Shown: piece after piece, positions 41,071 to 50,894 of the stretch
How the letters are laid out: each line of letters begins with the position of its first letter
How positions within the stretch are numbered: the stretch's first letter is position 1
Made by a program: the position numbers and the translations under genes
Assembly: GCA_017311315.1 (NCBI GenBank)
Contig: CM029642.1
Location: forward strand, 12,102,596-12,166,595
Length of the DNA stretch: 64,000 nucleotides
From: Dendrocalamus latiflorus
Lineage: Eukaryota > Streptophyta > Magnoliopsida > Poales > Poaceae
Reading direction: 5' to 3'
The notes under the pieces: generated by a model
Told to the model about the DNA's origin: nothing
What the model saw: only the letters and a program-made list of their open reading frames with translations
Database searches by the model: none

Positions 41071-41837
41071 GTGATGCATTTTTTGTACTACTGTAATTAC
41101 TTTTAATTATACAAATTCCTAATGTATAAAATTGTAAATAAACATGAAATATTCGTAAATTCATGATTAAGTTAACCCGAATAAATGTGATAAATTTAGA
41201 CTACATAAAATTTCTAAAACATTACACAATAACTATTACTATATTGGAAGGCTTCACATAAAATTTCGTGATTTTTGGAGCTCGTTTGCTATATATAAAA
41301 ACCCATAAATATATCAAAATTTTATGAATTTTTGAACGGCGTTTGTAATGGATAAAATTACCCAAAAATTACATTGTGAGGTACATTGTGTCGGAAGGCT
41401 ATACGTAAATTTTTGTAATTTTTGGAGCTCATTTGACATATTAAAAAATTCAAATAAATACTAAACACAAAAATTAGGTCGGTAATTAGGCCGGCTAATT
41501 AATTACCTGCCGCCCTATGGCTGGACGGCATGCTTGCCTACCATCTGCCCCCTGGGTGGCAGGCTGCCTGCCGTCCAGTGAGGGAGCGGCAGGCGCCTAC
41601 CGCCGGCGGCAGCATCACGTGTCGCCTCCCGGGCACTGTCACGCGGTCCCCGGATGACAGAAATGATATTTTTGTCAATACGTCTGGTATACTGCTATTT
41701 TTATAAATACAGTTATAAACAGTGCCAAAAGTGACTTTTACTCTGAGTGACCACGTTAAAAGTTGATTTTGTATTTTCGGTATACTTTTCAGTGTTTGGG
41801 ACAATCGACTTCTTTGTTCAGAGGTAATCGATATATG
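41071..41837. other. Non-coding DNA, AT-rich with a GC-rich inverted patch
   Basis: A 50 bp module (GGAAGGCT..TTTTTGGAGCTC) occurs at about 41248 and again at 41393. At 41500-41620 a GC-rich patch has facing GGACGGCA and TGCCGTCC words and could be the terminal region of the transposon that carried PMD-1. No matching partner was found on the left. Confidence 0.4.
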
Positions 41838-41935
41838 CAAGAGGAATGAACTAGCTTACAAGGTGACTTCCGAGTGGGCCCACGACAGATTCGAGTGAAC
41901 TGCATCACGCAAGGCGTCATCATCAGTCAGATGTC
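41838..41935 (+). pseudogene. SDR exon relic
   Basis: The stretch encodes, with one frame slip, pieces such as SEWAHDRFRVNCIT and GVIISQM, corresponding to AEWAHDGIRVNCVAPGG of SDR-A. It is the coding part that follows the YxxxK motif, exactly the exon missing from SDR-B. It may be the displaced exon of SDR-B or the last piece of a third SDR gene. Confidence 0.75.
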
Positions 41936-42214
41936 CAAGTTTATATGGGCTTAGCTTTTAGCTTTTATTTGTTAACTTCTAGTTATTTTAATTTTATCTT
42001 TTTTTAAGTTCATATATATTTGGCCATAGGTCAAAACTTTTTTAGTCTATAAATCGGTAGTGATCCCTAGTAGAATATAACGACTCCTAAACATACATAA
42101 AGAACATATCAAACGAACCTATATGTGTAGATCCTTTTTTCTCATGGTACCATATCGAACTCAAAGCAAGAAGCGTGCCATTCTATGATAACTCGATTCT
42201 TCAAATCTGTATTG

Positions 42215-42333
42215 AATCCTTTTTTTATTCGAAATTACAGAAATATACCCGCGGAAAATTTTTTTTACAAAAATAGGCTCCAGTCGCCGAATGGTTGGGC
42301 GACTGGAGCCTTTCGCCCAACCAGACTGCGACA
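42215..42333. repeat. MULE left terminal inverted repeat
   Basis: Begins AATCCTTTTTTTATTCG and contains the internal palindrome around 42278-42312. A 28 bp tandem pair (GTGCCTGCGTATAGAACCAT...) follows at about 42353-42408. Confidence 0.8.
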
Positions 42334-42464
42334 CAATATCTGTCTTCGCGTTGTGCCTGCGTATAGAACCATTACGTAATGTGCCTGCGTATAGAACCAT
42401 TACGTAATGTGAGATACTTGCGAATGCAGTAGTAAGTATGTACATATTTAGCACAAACAATCAC

Positions 42465-43979
42465 TCACCCGTGCACGTTCCGCAGAAGCGATGGTCCGAC
42501 TGGTACAGGAAGGGCCTGTCGTAGCCCGAACTGCCGCATGACGCGCTGGGCTGCGTAGTCCTCCACATAGATATGGTACACGAGCTTCTGGCAGGTGAGC
42601 CAGAAAGTCCGGTCACGGAAGCAAAGTGTGGACAGCCCGCCAGGAGCACGGGCCTGCACTGTCGTATCTGCGTACGGCTCCCAGCGCACATCGTCGGCTG
42701 TGATGCGATCGAACTGCTCCACAAAGGGTAGGTACGCCTGCGTGACCTGCACGTGCGCGAACTGTACCTGCAAGCCAGACAAGTTGTTTAGTACGACGAT
42801 CATCAATAAGAAAGAAATAGTTGATTGTGATAATACTTACTCGACGACGGCACCAGAGAGAACCCATCGTCGGCCGGTCGACGTCTCCCCCTGGATACAT
42901 CTCGGGCCCGTACGGACCCATGTCGTCTAGCATAGGTCGTCCGATGCTCAACCACTCGAACGACCACAACTGCAGCAGCAGGGGACAGCCCGTGAGGACC
43001 GAGTTCGCACTGGTCCTCGTGCACGCATCGCACAGCGCGCGGTACATCGCGGCAAGTGTGGCCGATCCCCAGCTGACCTGGGGGGCTCGCCGTCAGCGAT
43101 CGCCCTCGCATAAGCGATAAGGCGCGCATCCACCGAGTTGCCGTGGTTGGTGGTGAAAAGCACCCAACCAAACAGCCACAGCACGTACGCCTCCAAGTGG
43201 CGCGAGACCTGGTGATCGTCTGCCTGCGGATCCATGCGCTCCACCTGAATGCAAACAAGTTGTTATTAGTACGTAATACAACAAATAAGAGCTTCCAATA
43301 CACGATCAATTCTAAATACTACGTACCCGGTACTGTGCGAGCCACCTCAGCGTCGGCCCATGGGTCTGATCCTCGTCGAAGATGTGGTGGTGATCGCCCA
43401 GTGGAACGACCCCGTCGAATCTGCCGCGCAGGTCAGCGCGCCAGTCAGCCAGGGCCTCCGGTAGGAAGGCAGCGTCTCCCGCAATCGGAAGGCCAAGGAG
43501 CAGGGACACATCCTGCAGGGTCGGCGTCATCTCCCCGAATAGCAGGTGGAAAGTGTGCGTCTCGGGCCGCCAACGGTCCACCAAAGCCGCTAGCAGGGAA
43601 CGGTCGAACGGGAAGCGTCGTGATTGCTCCCCGCCCGCCTCGTCCCCGCCCGCGGCCAAGGCGGCTCCATCCTCCTCCGTGGCCTCCACCATCCGGGCAA
43701 GAGGGAGTAGCCCGGCATCCCGCAGCCTACAAAGAAAGTGAAGATCAGCACGGAACGTTCTTACGGTCGGGCTAAACGTTGGCGTAGTGCAAACCTGGCA
43801 GTCCAACGGGGGTCGAGTCCCCAGGCCACGCGAGGTGTGCGTGTCCGGACCACTCCTAGCTCAGGCGGCTCGTCCGTGCTCCCCGGTGGCGCCGCACGAT
43901 GGTAAGCGCGATGCACGCGGTCCACGTGTTCGTCCAACAGCGCGTACCGCCACTCGGAGTCACGTCCAGCATGAGTCAT
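42465..43979 (-). pseudogene. PMD-2: plant mobile domain gene inside the MULE, frameshifted and incomplete
   Basis: Exons on minus: about 43979-43796 (WRYALLDEHVDRVHRAYH...WGLDPRWTAR), 43728-43328 (LRDAGLLPLARMV, DRSLLAALVDRWRPETHTFHL, GEMTPTLQDVSLLLGLPIAGDA), about 43250-42840 (VSRHLEAYVLWLFGW, GNSVDARLIAYARAIAD, SWGSATLAAMYRALCD, LWSFEWLSIGRP), and 42775-42468 (YLPFVEQFDRI, RVMRQFGLRQALP, ending at a GT donor). Splice sites look usable. A one-base change in the G run at 43080-43085 breaks the frame between ADGEPP and VSWGSA. Later exons seen in other PMD genes are absent, since the left terminal repeat follows. Confidence 0.8.
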
Positions 43980-43984
43980 ATCTG

Positions 43985-44850
43985 CAAAATTTGTACAATA
44001 ATTTCAACATTAAATTTTGTACATCTAAATTTCTACACTAAATTTTCTATAATAATACATCCAGAATACTATACAAAATTTGTACACTCAATTTTCTACA
44101 TCTAAATTTGTACACTACATTTTCTATAATAATACATACAAAAAATTTTCTACATCTACATTTGAATACTATATTTTCTACAATAATGCATTAAAAATGG
44201 TGTACAAAATTTCTAAACTAAATTTCTAAACTATATTTTCTAAACAAAATTTGAAAAGTAAATTTCTAAACTAAATTTCAAAACTACATTTTCTAAACTA
44301 AATTGCTAAACTAAATTTCTAAACTAAATTTTCTAAACTATATTTTCTAAATTAAATTTCTAAACTACATTTTCTAAACTACATTTTCTAAACTAAATTT
44401 CTAAACTGTATTTCTAAACTAAATTTCTAAACTAAATTTGTAAACTGTATTTTCTAACCTAAATTTTCAAAACTAAATTTTCAAAACTTAATTTCAAAAA
44501 TATATTTTCTAAACTAAATTTTAAAACTAAAATTTCTAAACTAAATTTCTAAAATATATTTTCTAAACTAATTTTCTAATCTAAATTTTCTAAACTATAT
44601 TTTCTAAACAAAATTTCTAAACTACATTTCTAAACTACATTTTGTAAGCTAAATTTTCTAAACTAAATTTTCTAAACTAAATTTTCTAAACTAAATTTCT
44701 AAACTACATTTTCTAAACTAAATTTATAAAGTAAATTTTCTGAACTAAATTTCTAAACTATATTTTCTAAACTAAATTTCTAAACTAAAATTTCTAAACT
44801 AAATTTTCTAAACTAAATTTCTAAACTATTTTTCTATAACTAACAAAAAA
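43985..44850. repeat. AT-rich minisatellite of CTAAACTAAATTTT units
   Basis: About 860 bp of degenerate repeats of a 13-16 bp unit (TTTCTAAACTAAA and variants) without a coding frame. It lies upstream of the PMD-2 first exon, inside the MULE. Confidence 0.95.
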
Positions 44851-44859
44851 TATAACACA

Positions 44860-45161
44860 AAAAAATACCTGAAAATCGCGCTCTCCCTCTCCTTCTAACC
44901 CCTCCTCTTCTCCTCCTCTCCCTCTCCTTCTCTCCCCCTTCTCTTCTTCTCTCTTCCTCTCTTCTTCTCTGCTTCTTCTTCGCACGGCCGAACGAGAAAT
45001 GCAACGGCCGGCGCTCGGCCGAGCGGTCTTATATCGCCCCCAGTCGCCCAACTGTTCGGCGACTGGATTACAATCGCCCAACGGTTCGGCGACTATATTG
45101 CAGTCGCCCAACGGTGGGGCGATTGCAATTAATCGCCGAACGGTTGGTATATTCATTATCT
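44860..45161. other. MULE right internal region, pyrimidine-rich then repeated CGCCCAAC words
   Basis: 44880-44975 is a CT-rich tract. At 45035-45150 the words AGTCGCCCAACTGTTCGGCG and close variants occur three to four times, echoing the palindrome inside the terminal repeats. No gene is supported. Confidence 0.6.
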
Positions 45162-45278
45162 GTCGCAGTCTGGTTGGGCGAAAGGCTCCAGTCGCCCAAC
45201 CATTAGGCGACTGGAGCCTATTTTTGTAAAAAAATTTCCTGCGGGTATATTTCTGTAATTTCGAATAAAAAAAGGATT
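45162..45278. repeat. MULE right terminal inverted repeat
   Basis: Complement of the left repeat at about 95 percent; the palindrome lies at about 45192-45225. Ends AAAAAAAGGATT. Confidence 0.8.
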
Positions 45279-45850
45279 ATCCGTACAAAAAATTCATATA
45301 TATGAGGGGTAAATTCTATCTTGATCGCTCACATTCCGCTACATGTTTCATAGTAAATCCGAAAACTACTTTATAACTACCCAGTTACGGAGTAGTGTTT
45401 GGCAACTCCTAGTTAAACTATTACACATGCAGCAAACAGTGATGATCTTAGGTCTAAGGATACTACATACAATATATATGGGACCAACTAATGACACTTA
45501 AGAATATAACAATTCCCGCAGTGCCACATGGTAGGTCAATCCAACACCATATTCTCTAATATGTGTTCATATTATTGATTTGACATCACATATCCATGAT
45601 CCTAAAATATGATCATCAATCAACACATGTATTGATCTGTAAATTATAATTATCCTACATAATGACATAAGATTAGGAATAATTTAGAATAACATTAAAA
45701 CATGAATAAATAGTTCTACGAACAAGTCACATATTTATTGATCAATATGAAATACATTTATTTAAAGAGCAAAATAACATATTATTCAAAAAATTATAAA
45801 TATAGAAGTGATTTACCTCTATAATCATCTCTACGGCGTATCACTGACAT

Positions 45851-46167
45851 TCCAGCGAGACTCCATATGCTTGTCGGTCGGCGCTTCAATTCCAGGAGAA
45901 AATTGAAGGGGAAAATTAGAGAAAGCAACTTTCGGCTAAAATGCATGCCGTAGTGGACCTATCCTCTACCACTTTGTGGCAGTCGGTTTCAGTGATCATG
46001 CACCTTTCCTTGTTTTCTGGCGTATGTGTGGACGATATCCATCGACTGCAACGTGTATATTTTTTTGTTCTGTCTTGCTATTCGCTAGGAGTGTGTTTAA
46101 CAAGCAGAAAGGGCATTTGATTATTGCTCCAAATTAAATCCCAAATCGGCAACACACATACACACAG

Positions 46168-46173
<6 letters not shown>
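45851..46173. other. SDR-B upstream region
   Basis: About 320 bp between the old LTR and the GA tract. GTATATTTTTTT near 46049 could serve as a TATA element but is not convincing. No gene is seen. Confidence 0.4.

Positions 46174-46234
<61 letters not shown>
46174..46234. repeat. (GA)n microsatellite in the SDR-B 5' UTR
   Basis: Thirty or so GA units end 5 bp before the start codon at 46240. Pure GA tracts in this place are common in plant 5' UTRs. The frame that translates it as alternating Glu-Arg is not a real extension. Confidence 0.95.
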
Positions 46235-46238
<4 letters not shown>

Positions 46239-46239
46239 C

Positions 46240-47801
46240 ATGGCGGCCGCCGGCGGGAGCAGGGAGGAGAGGTGGAGGCTTGCCGGCACGACGGCGCTCG
46301 TCACCGGCGGCAGCAAAGGAATCGGGTATGCATGTGTGTCTTAATTCTACATGTGTATATACTCGGTGTGTCCACTATATGTGTACGCTAGCTAGCTCAT
46401 GCGTGATGCGTAGGCATGCGATCGTGGAGGAGCTTGCCGGGTTCGGGGCACGGGTGCACACGTGCTCCCGGAACGCGGCGGAGCTGGAGGAGTGCCGGCG
46501 GCGGTGGGCGGAGAAGAATCTGCAGGTCACCGTCTCCGTCTGCGATGTCTCGGTGCGCGCCGAGCGGGAGAAGCTGATGGAGACGGTCAAGGAAACCTTC
46601 GACGGCAAGCTCGACGTACTCGTAAGCTTTAGCGAAATTAGCCACATAATTACTCCATCAAGATTTACTGTCAATTAGAATGCCATCTTATCAAATTAGA
46701 GCATGCTATTGAACTGCTCTCTGTAGGTGAACAACGCGGCGGGGATTTTCTTCAGGGCGGCCGCGGAGTGCACGGCGGAGGACTACTCGCATATGATGGC
46801 GACAAACTTGGAGTCGAGCTTCCACCTCAGCCAGCTCGCGCGCCCTCTCCTCCTCAACGCCTCCATCGCCGGAGGCGGCAGCATCGTCAACATCTCCTCC
46901 ATTGGAGGCTCACTTGCCTTCCCTGGTTTCGCGCTTTATGCCATCTCGAAAGGTACATCTGTACCTACAAAAATATGTGCAGCTAGCATAATAGTGCATT
47001 GTGGTAGCTTCTTCTTCTGTAAGGTTTATAGTTATAACTTTATTCATTAGGACTCCAAGGCGTTAGTTGGAATGTACGATTTTAGGGAAGCTTTGAAGGC
47101 ATGCATTGAAACCAATAAGAAATTTTTTTTAACACCCGAACAAAGAAATGGGCCTCTTGAATTCATGTCAAGTTCCAAACCACTCGCTTCATTTTTTTAC
47201 TTGATATTTTTGATTTTTCACAATCTTTAAGATACTACTTCGATCACTACTTTTTAACTTAGCACTAAAATATACTAATAAAATTATAATATTATAAAAA
47301 TATTTTTTAATAATAAATCTAATAATATTATTTTTGCATAGCTAATCTAGATAATTTTGAGTTCATTGATGATTAAACTTTATAAAGTTTAGCTGTGTAG
47401 ATTAAACGACGAGTAGTAAGAGCAACTCCAAGAGATTAGCCAAAAGAAGTATCTAAATTTAGTGATTTAGCTATTCTCTAAAATGAATCTCACCCAAAAA
47501 AACAAGACTACTCCAACAGGCTATCTAAACTAGAGGGCGCGCGGTGGGTCGGGTTTATATCGATCATCACAGCTCACCGCTGAAAAAATGATTATAGTTA
47601 ACCATCATTATTAATGAATGTGGATCGATCGAACAGATTGAGCCAGATGCCCTAGAGCAAGAGTAATCGCGGATACCGATGCGGCGGAGCGGTGAGCCGG
47701 CGGAGATCGCGTCGGTGGTGTCCTTCCTCTGTATGCCGGCGGCTTCGTTCGTCACCGGCCAGGTCATTTGCATCGATGGCGGTCGAACCATTACTGCATA
47801 A
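46240..47801 (+). pseudogene. SDR-B: tropinone-reductase-like dehydrogenase, missing one exon
   Basis: Exons 46240-46325, 46414-46621 and 46727-46952 join in frame and encode the NADPH site (TGGSKGIG), HAIVEEL, VNNAAG, the catalytic Ser (NISSIGG) and YAISK. The next exon, with the conserved AEWA...IRVNCVAPG segment, is not found between 46953 and 47636. The last exon (47637-47801, MPAASFVTGQVICIDGGRTI) carries an in-frame TAA at 47664-47666. With an exon gone and a stop in the last one the gene cannot give a normal enzyme. Intron positions are the usual ones of the family, unlike SDR-A. Confidence 0.88.
46990..47560. other. SDR-B last intron with repeat debris
   Basis: AT-rich sequence stands where the fourth exon should be. 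AGAGCAACTCCAAGAGATTAG (47419) and CTACTCCAACAGGCTATCTA (47507) face each other and mark a possible decayed MITE of about 110 bp. No SDR coding words remain. Confidence 0.45.
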
Positions 47802-48120
47802 TTAGCTACTAGCCTCTACCACTACTACATATATGTAGTGTACGTTACAAATATGTACTCCTTTGTCCGATCGATCGGGGCAAATGAAATAATTAATCAG
47901 GATCTGTCTAGTCCTACAGTGCGTATCAATGTTTTGTTGCAAAATCCTATGCTTAGTTTCAATCGCAACAATTGCTAAGAACTATGTGCAATAGAACTAT
48001 TTTTGTGTGAAATTTCTGTGTTCCAATTTCAAACAGAGCAAAGGTGATAAGAGTAAATGTGTAATTAAGAACGTTCTCAACGATAAAATAGCATAGTTTG
48101 CAACAGGCTAATTAAGCTAG
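47802..48120. other. SDR-B 3' flank
   Basis: AT-rich non-coding DNA after the SDR-B stop. Nothing recognised. Confidence 0.5.
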
Positions 48121-49800
48121 TGTAGGATCGGTTATTGCGAGTCAGAGAGGTGAATGATTTCTTAAAAATTTTCGCCTGATGTTAGCAACATCATGCAACG
48201 AAAAACACAAACTCACAAGTTTCATCAAAATCAAGAACTAAAGATCACAAGGTCACCCGAGCTATATAGTCTCACCAATCTCATCGTCGGCTAGGGGACA
48301 GTTGGACTGCTTAGTTGGTTTGACCGCAAGTCCCATCAGTACGACCGGTCAAGGGCGGTCTAACCGCTCGCCAAACAGAGGCAAAAATCAACATAGCACA
48401 CTAGCAATAAAATGACTAACCCTTAAACTACTGATCTAAACATGACAAAACTTGGTATATCCTTCCTAGAATGTTGGAAACATATTCTAATCATGAATCA
48501 TGAAAATCAATGCCAAAATTCTGACCTTTGTCTAAAATAAGAAATGTTACACCAAATCAAGGCAAAAGAGAGAGCCTCGATCTGCTCTTGCTTGTGAGTC
48601 CTCGATGATATAGATGATTTGGATGGATTCTCATGTATCATAGCAACCTAAAACACTGCACGAACTAAAGCCAAAACGACCTCAAGATCAAATCCCAAAA
48701 TCACCCCTCTCTTGAGCAAAACTGGGCAATCACAAGAACTTTACATAGAAGTGCCTATATAGGTAGGATTTGATCTCAAAAAGATATCTCCGTCTTTTAC
48801 ATGTCATTGGTAGATCAAGAGGAGATGAAATTCAAACAAAAAACCAAGAAAATCAAAAGCATTAGGAGAAATCCATTGCACAACTCACTTGAATGAAGTT
48901 TAGATGTTCATTTCAGTTTGAGAGAAATATTTTACAACCACTCTCTCATGAAAGATAGAACTCTAACTCTAGATCACACACACAAAGTTTTCAATACAGG
49001 AAAACCCTAATCTCTCTACAAAAGCCTTCTTTAGAGACTTCCGCTCTCTCAAAACACCTAAGGTCTTATATAGTGGAGGCAACCACTTATAAATAGGGAA
49101 ATACAGTAACCCACATGCAAATGGATTTTATACTCACAAACACTTGTACTTTCAAAGCGCAATTTCCACATGGCTCCAATAGCGTAATAAGACAGTCCAT
49201 TCTCCTAGACATGACTTAAACTACTTATGCTACCGTCGTGGTGTTGCAAACCACTTCTTCTCCTGGTATCGCACAATTTCCTCAATTGCCCCCATCGGCC
49301 TTATGGTACTTCTTCTCAAAACAACCACCATAAAAAGTCTGTAATGTCTAATGACTTACCACCAAGATCGTACGTCTGCTCCGATGACTATCACTACTTG
49401 AAACGTCTAAGTCCAGTGGCACACCACATGCATGCACTTGGCTCATCACGATCCTTGTCTTTCTCAGATGTTTCTCCACTTGAGATTATGCTCCACCCAG
49501 GTTTACGCGACCCTTCATGGCCTCAGGGCACCTCCTCTAACCTCAGTCTTGCTGTTGAGCACAACAAGTGTCCAGCATATCAAATAACAAACAATCGTCT
49601 CGAGCGCAAGTAACATGAACTTGACTCTCATTAACATAATCAATACAAACATGCACCACTTGACACCCACGTCAAGTATTGGAAGTGTGCCCCCATCATG
49701 GCCCAATCAACCCACGGTGCATAAGTCCAAATATGTATATGACCAAAAGGTAGATCCACGCAGAACATGCCAAGGAAAAGACATGTGATTCTTTATTAGG
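48121..49800 (-). repeat. Probable LTR or solo LTR of a SIRE/Maximus-like Copia element
   Basis: Starts TGTAGGATCGG. Read on minus its end (ATTCACCTCTCTGACTCGC, then CGATCCTACA) resembles the LTR end near 60575. It contains GACCGGTC and GGTTTGACCGC words as in related grass LTRs, and a minus-strand TATA (CACTATATAAGACC at about 49060-49073). The far end is not resolved and no 5 bp duplication was found. Short frames inside (for example 49227-49613) show no domain. Confidence 0.5.
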
Positions 49801-49871
49801 AAAGACCCTATGAGGACCATTCAAAGATGCACTCAAGCTCGTGACGCCAAATCAACTGCCGGCTGTGTGTG

Positions 49872-50419
49872 ACCTCTTTGGTAAGCTGCAATTTATCAGT
49901 ACCTGCAACTGAAAAAGATCTGGCCGGCATGCATGCACTCAGATTATTTTTTTTTCTTTTTCTTGTCTTATTTTTGTATACTTGCCTAGCTAGTTGGTGA
50001 TGCAGAGACAACAACGCATTTGAGTTTTGGATTATATGTTGCGATCTCCTATGACATAAAGACCTAATCATAAAGTAAGTAAATAATAGAGAATAATTGG
50101 AGTAAAAGACTAAGGTACGTCATCTAGCAAACCATTTGTCTCTAATTTGTCCCTACTCTCGAAGAACAATGAAAGACGTGAAGAACAATCGTTGCAGGGG
50201 GAAAACCACATTGGATTTCTATACAGAACGACCTGCTTCGGTTGCAGTTTTTCTTATTTCTAGGAGGGCTTGAGAGTCATAATCAGAAACTTAAGCCCAT
50301 CCAAACAGGTTTTAGCTTATCTCTAGAGTTTCTTAAAAGAATCTTAGCCTACTTGAGAATCCTATACAGGTACTTAGACTGGCTTCTGTTTGTGCATCAT
50401 ACGCGAACTACTCAGGAAA
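49872..50419. repeat. Duplicated host segment, copy B
   Basis: Matches 16757-17118 plus 28875-29078 in one piece. At 50217-50230 (GGATTTCTATACAG) it shows the uninterrupted CACTA-1 target. It is itself interrupted by CACTA-2 right after CTCAGGAAA. Confidence 0.92.
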
Positions 50420-50720
50420 CACTACTACAGAAAGCCTAATACTAGACGGCCGATCACAGACGATTTGACAAAACCGTCTGTGACCAACACTAACACAGAC
50501 AGTTTTAATTTGGACACCGTCTGTGTTGGCGGCGTCGGGGAAAACAAGTATCACAGACGGTTCTTACCGATGAACCGTCTGTGATACTTCGGTATCACAA
50601 ACGGTCTGTATTAAAAACCGTCTGTAATAATCTGGGATTATCACAGACGATTTTTTAATCAAAAACTGTCTGTGATAATTCACAGACGGTTTTTTATTAA
50701 AAACCGTCTGTGATAATGGA
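50420..50720. repeat. CACTA-2 left subterminal palindrome array
   Basis: About six ACAGACGGTT-type palindromes in one continuous block running up to the TNP2 promoter region at about 50730. Confidence 0.9.
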
Positions 50721-50894
50721 AGTAGGCATTTATTGCGCTGCTCAGACCGCATCTGTCTTCATTTCGATCCAGATCTAGTTGGTGCTTTACTCTTTCGCTC
50801 AGGAGGCAAGCTTGGCGATTTCAGGCCAGTTAATTTGGTGGGAGGAGGCAGATATTGAGCTTTAAAGATTTATACTTTCCTGGTTGCTCTAGAT

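Larger units (their letters stand above)
42215..45278 (-). mobile_element. Mutator-like element carrying a plant mobile domain gene
   Basis: Terminal inverted repeats of about 118 bp (42215-42333 and 45162-45278) share AATCCTTTTTTTATTCGAAA, CAGAAATATACCCGC and GGCTCCAGTCGCC at about 95 percent. Long terminal repeats of this size suggest a MULE. Each contains a smaller palindrome GGCTCCAGTCGCC / GGCGACTGGAGCC. I could not find the expected 9-11 bp target duplication. It carries no MURA transposase, only the PMD gene on minus and a long AT-rich minisatellite. Confidence 0.75.
42040..45850 (-). repeat. Old Copia LTR related to Copia-1, split by a MULE
   Basis: Left part 42040-42214 shares CTCCTAAACATACATAAAGA and flanking words with the Copia-1 LTR. 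Right part 45279-45850 shares TATAACTACCCAGTTACGGA, AGGTCTAAGGA, TTATTGATTTGACATC and ACAAGTCACATA. Both keep the Copia-1 order, so they are one LTR cut by 42215-45278. Divergence is high, so this is much older than Copia-1. No internal region or second LTR is next to it. Confidence 0.7.

Noticed and set aside
41500..41620. GC-rich inverted patch as a microRNA precursor
   Set aside because: The arms are short and imperfect with several alternatives, and the patch resembles terminal sequence of PMD-carrying transposons. No further support is available.
46124..46678. 184-codon frame starting upstream of the GA tract of SDR-B
   Set aside because: It reads the GA microsatellite as Glu-Arg repeats and runs through an intron. 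The SDR start at 46240 with GT-AG exons fits the family.
49227..49613. 128-codon plus-strand frame as a gene
   Set aside because: No domain, and it lies inside an LTR-like segment whose signals are on the other strand.
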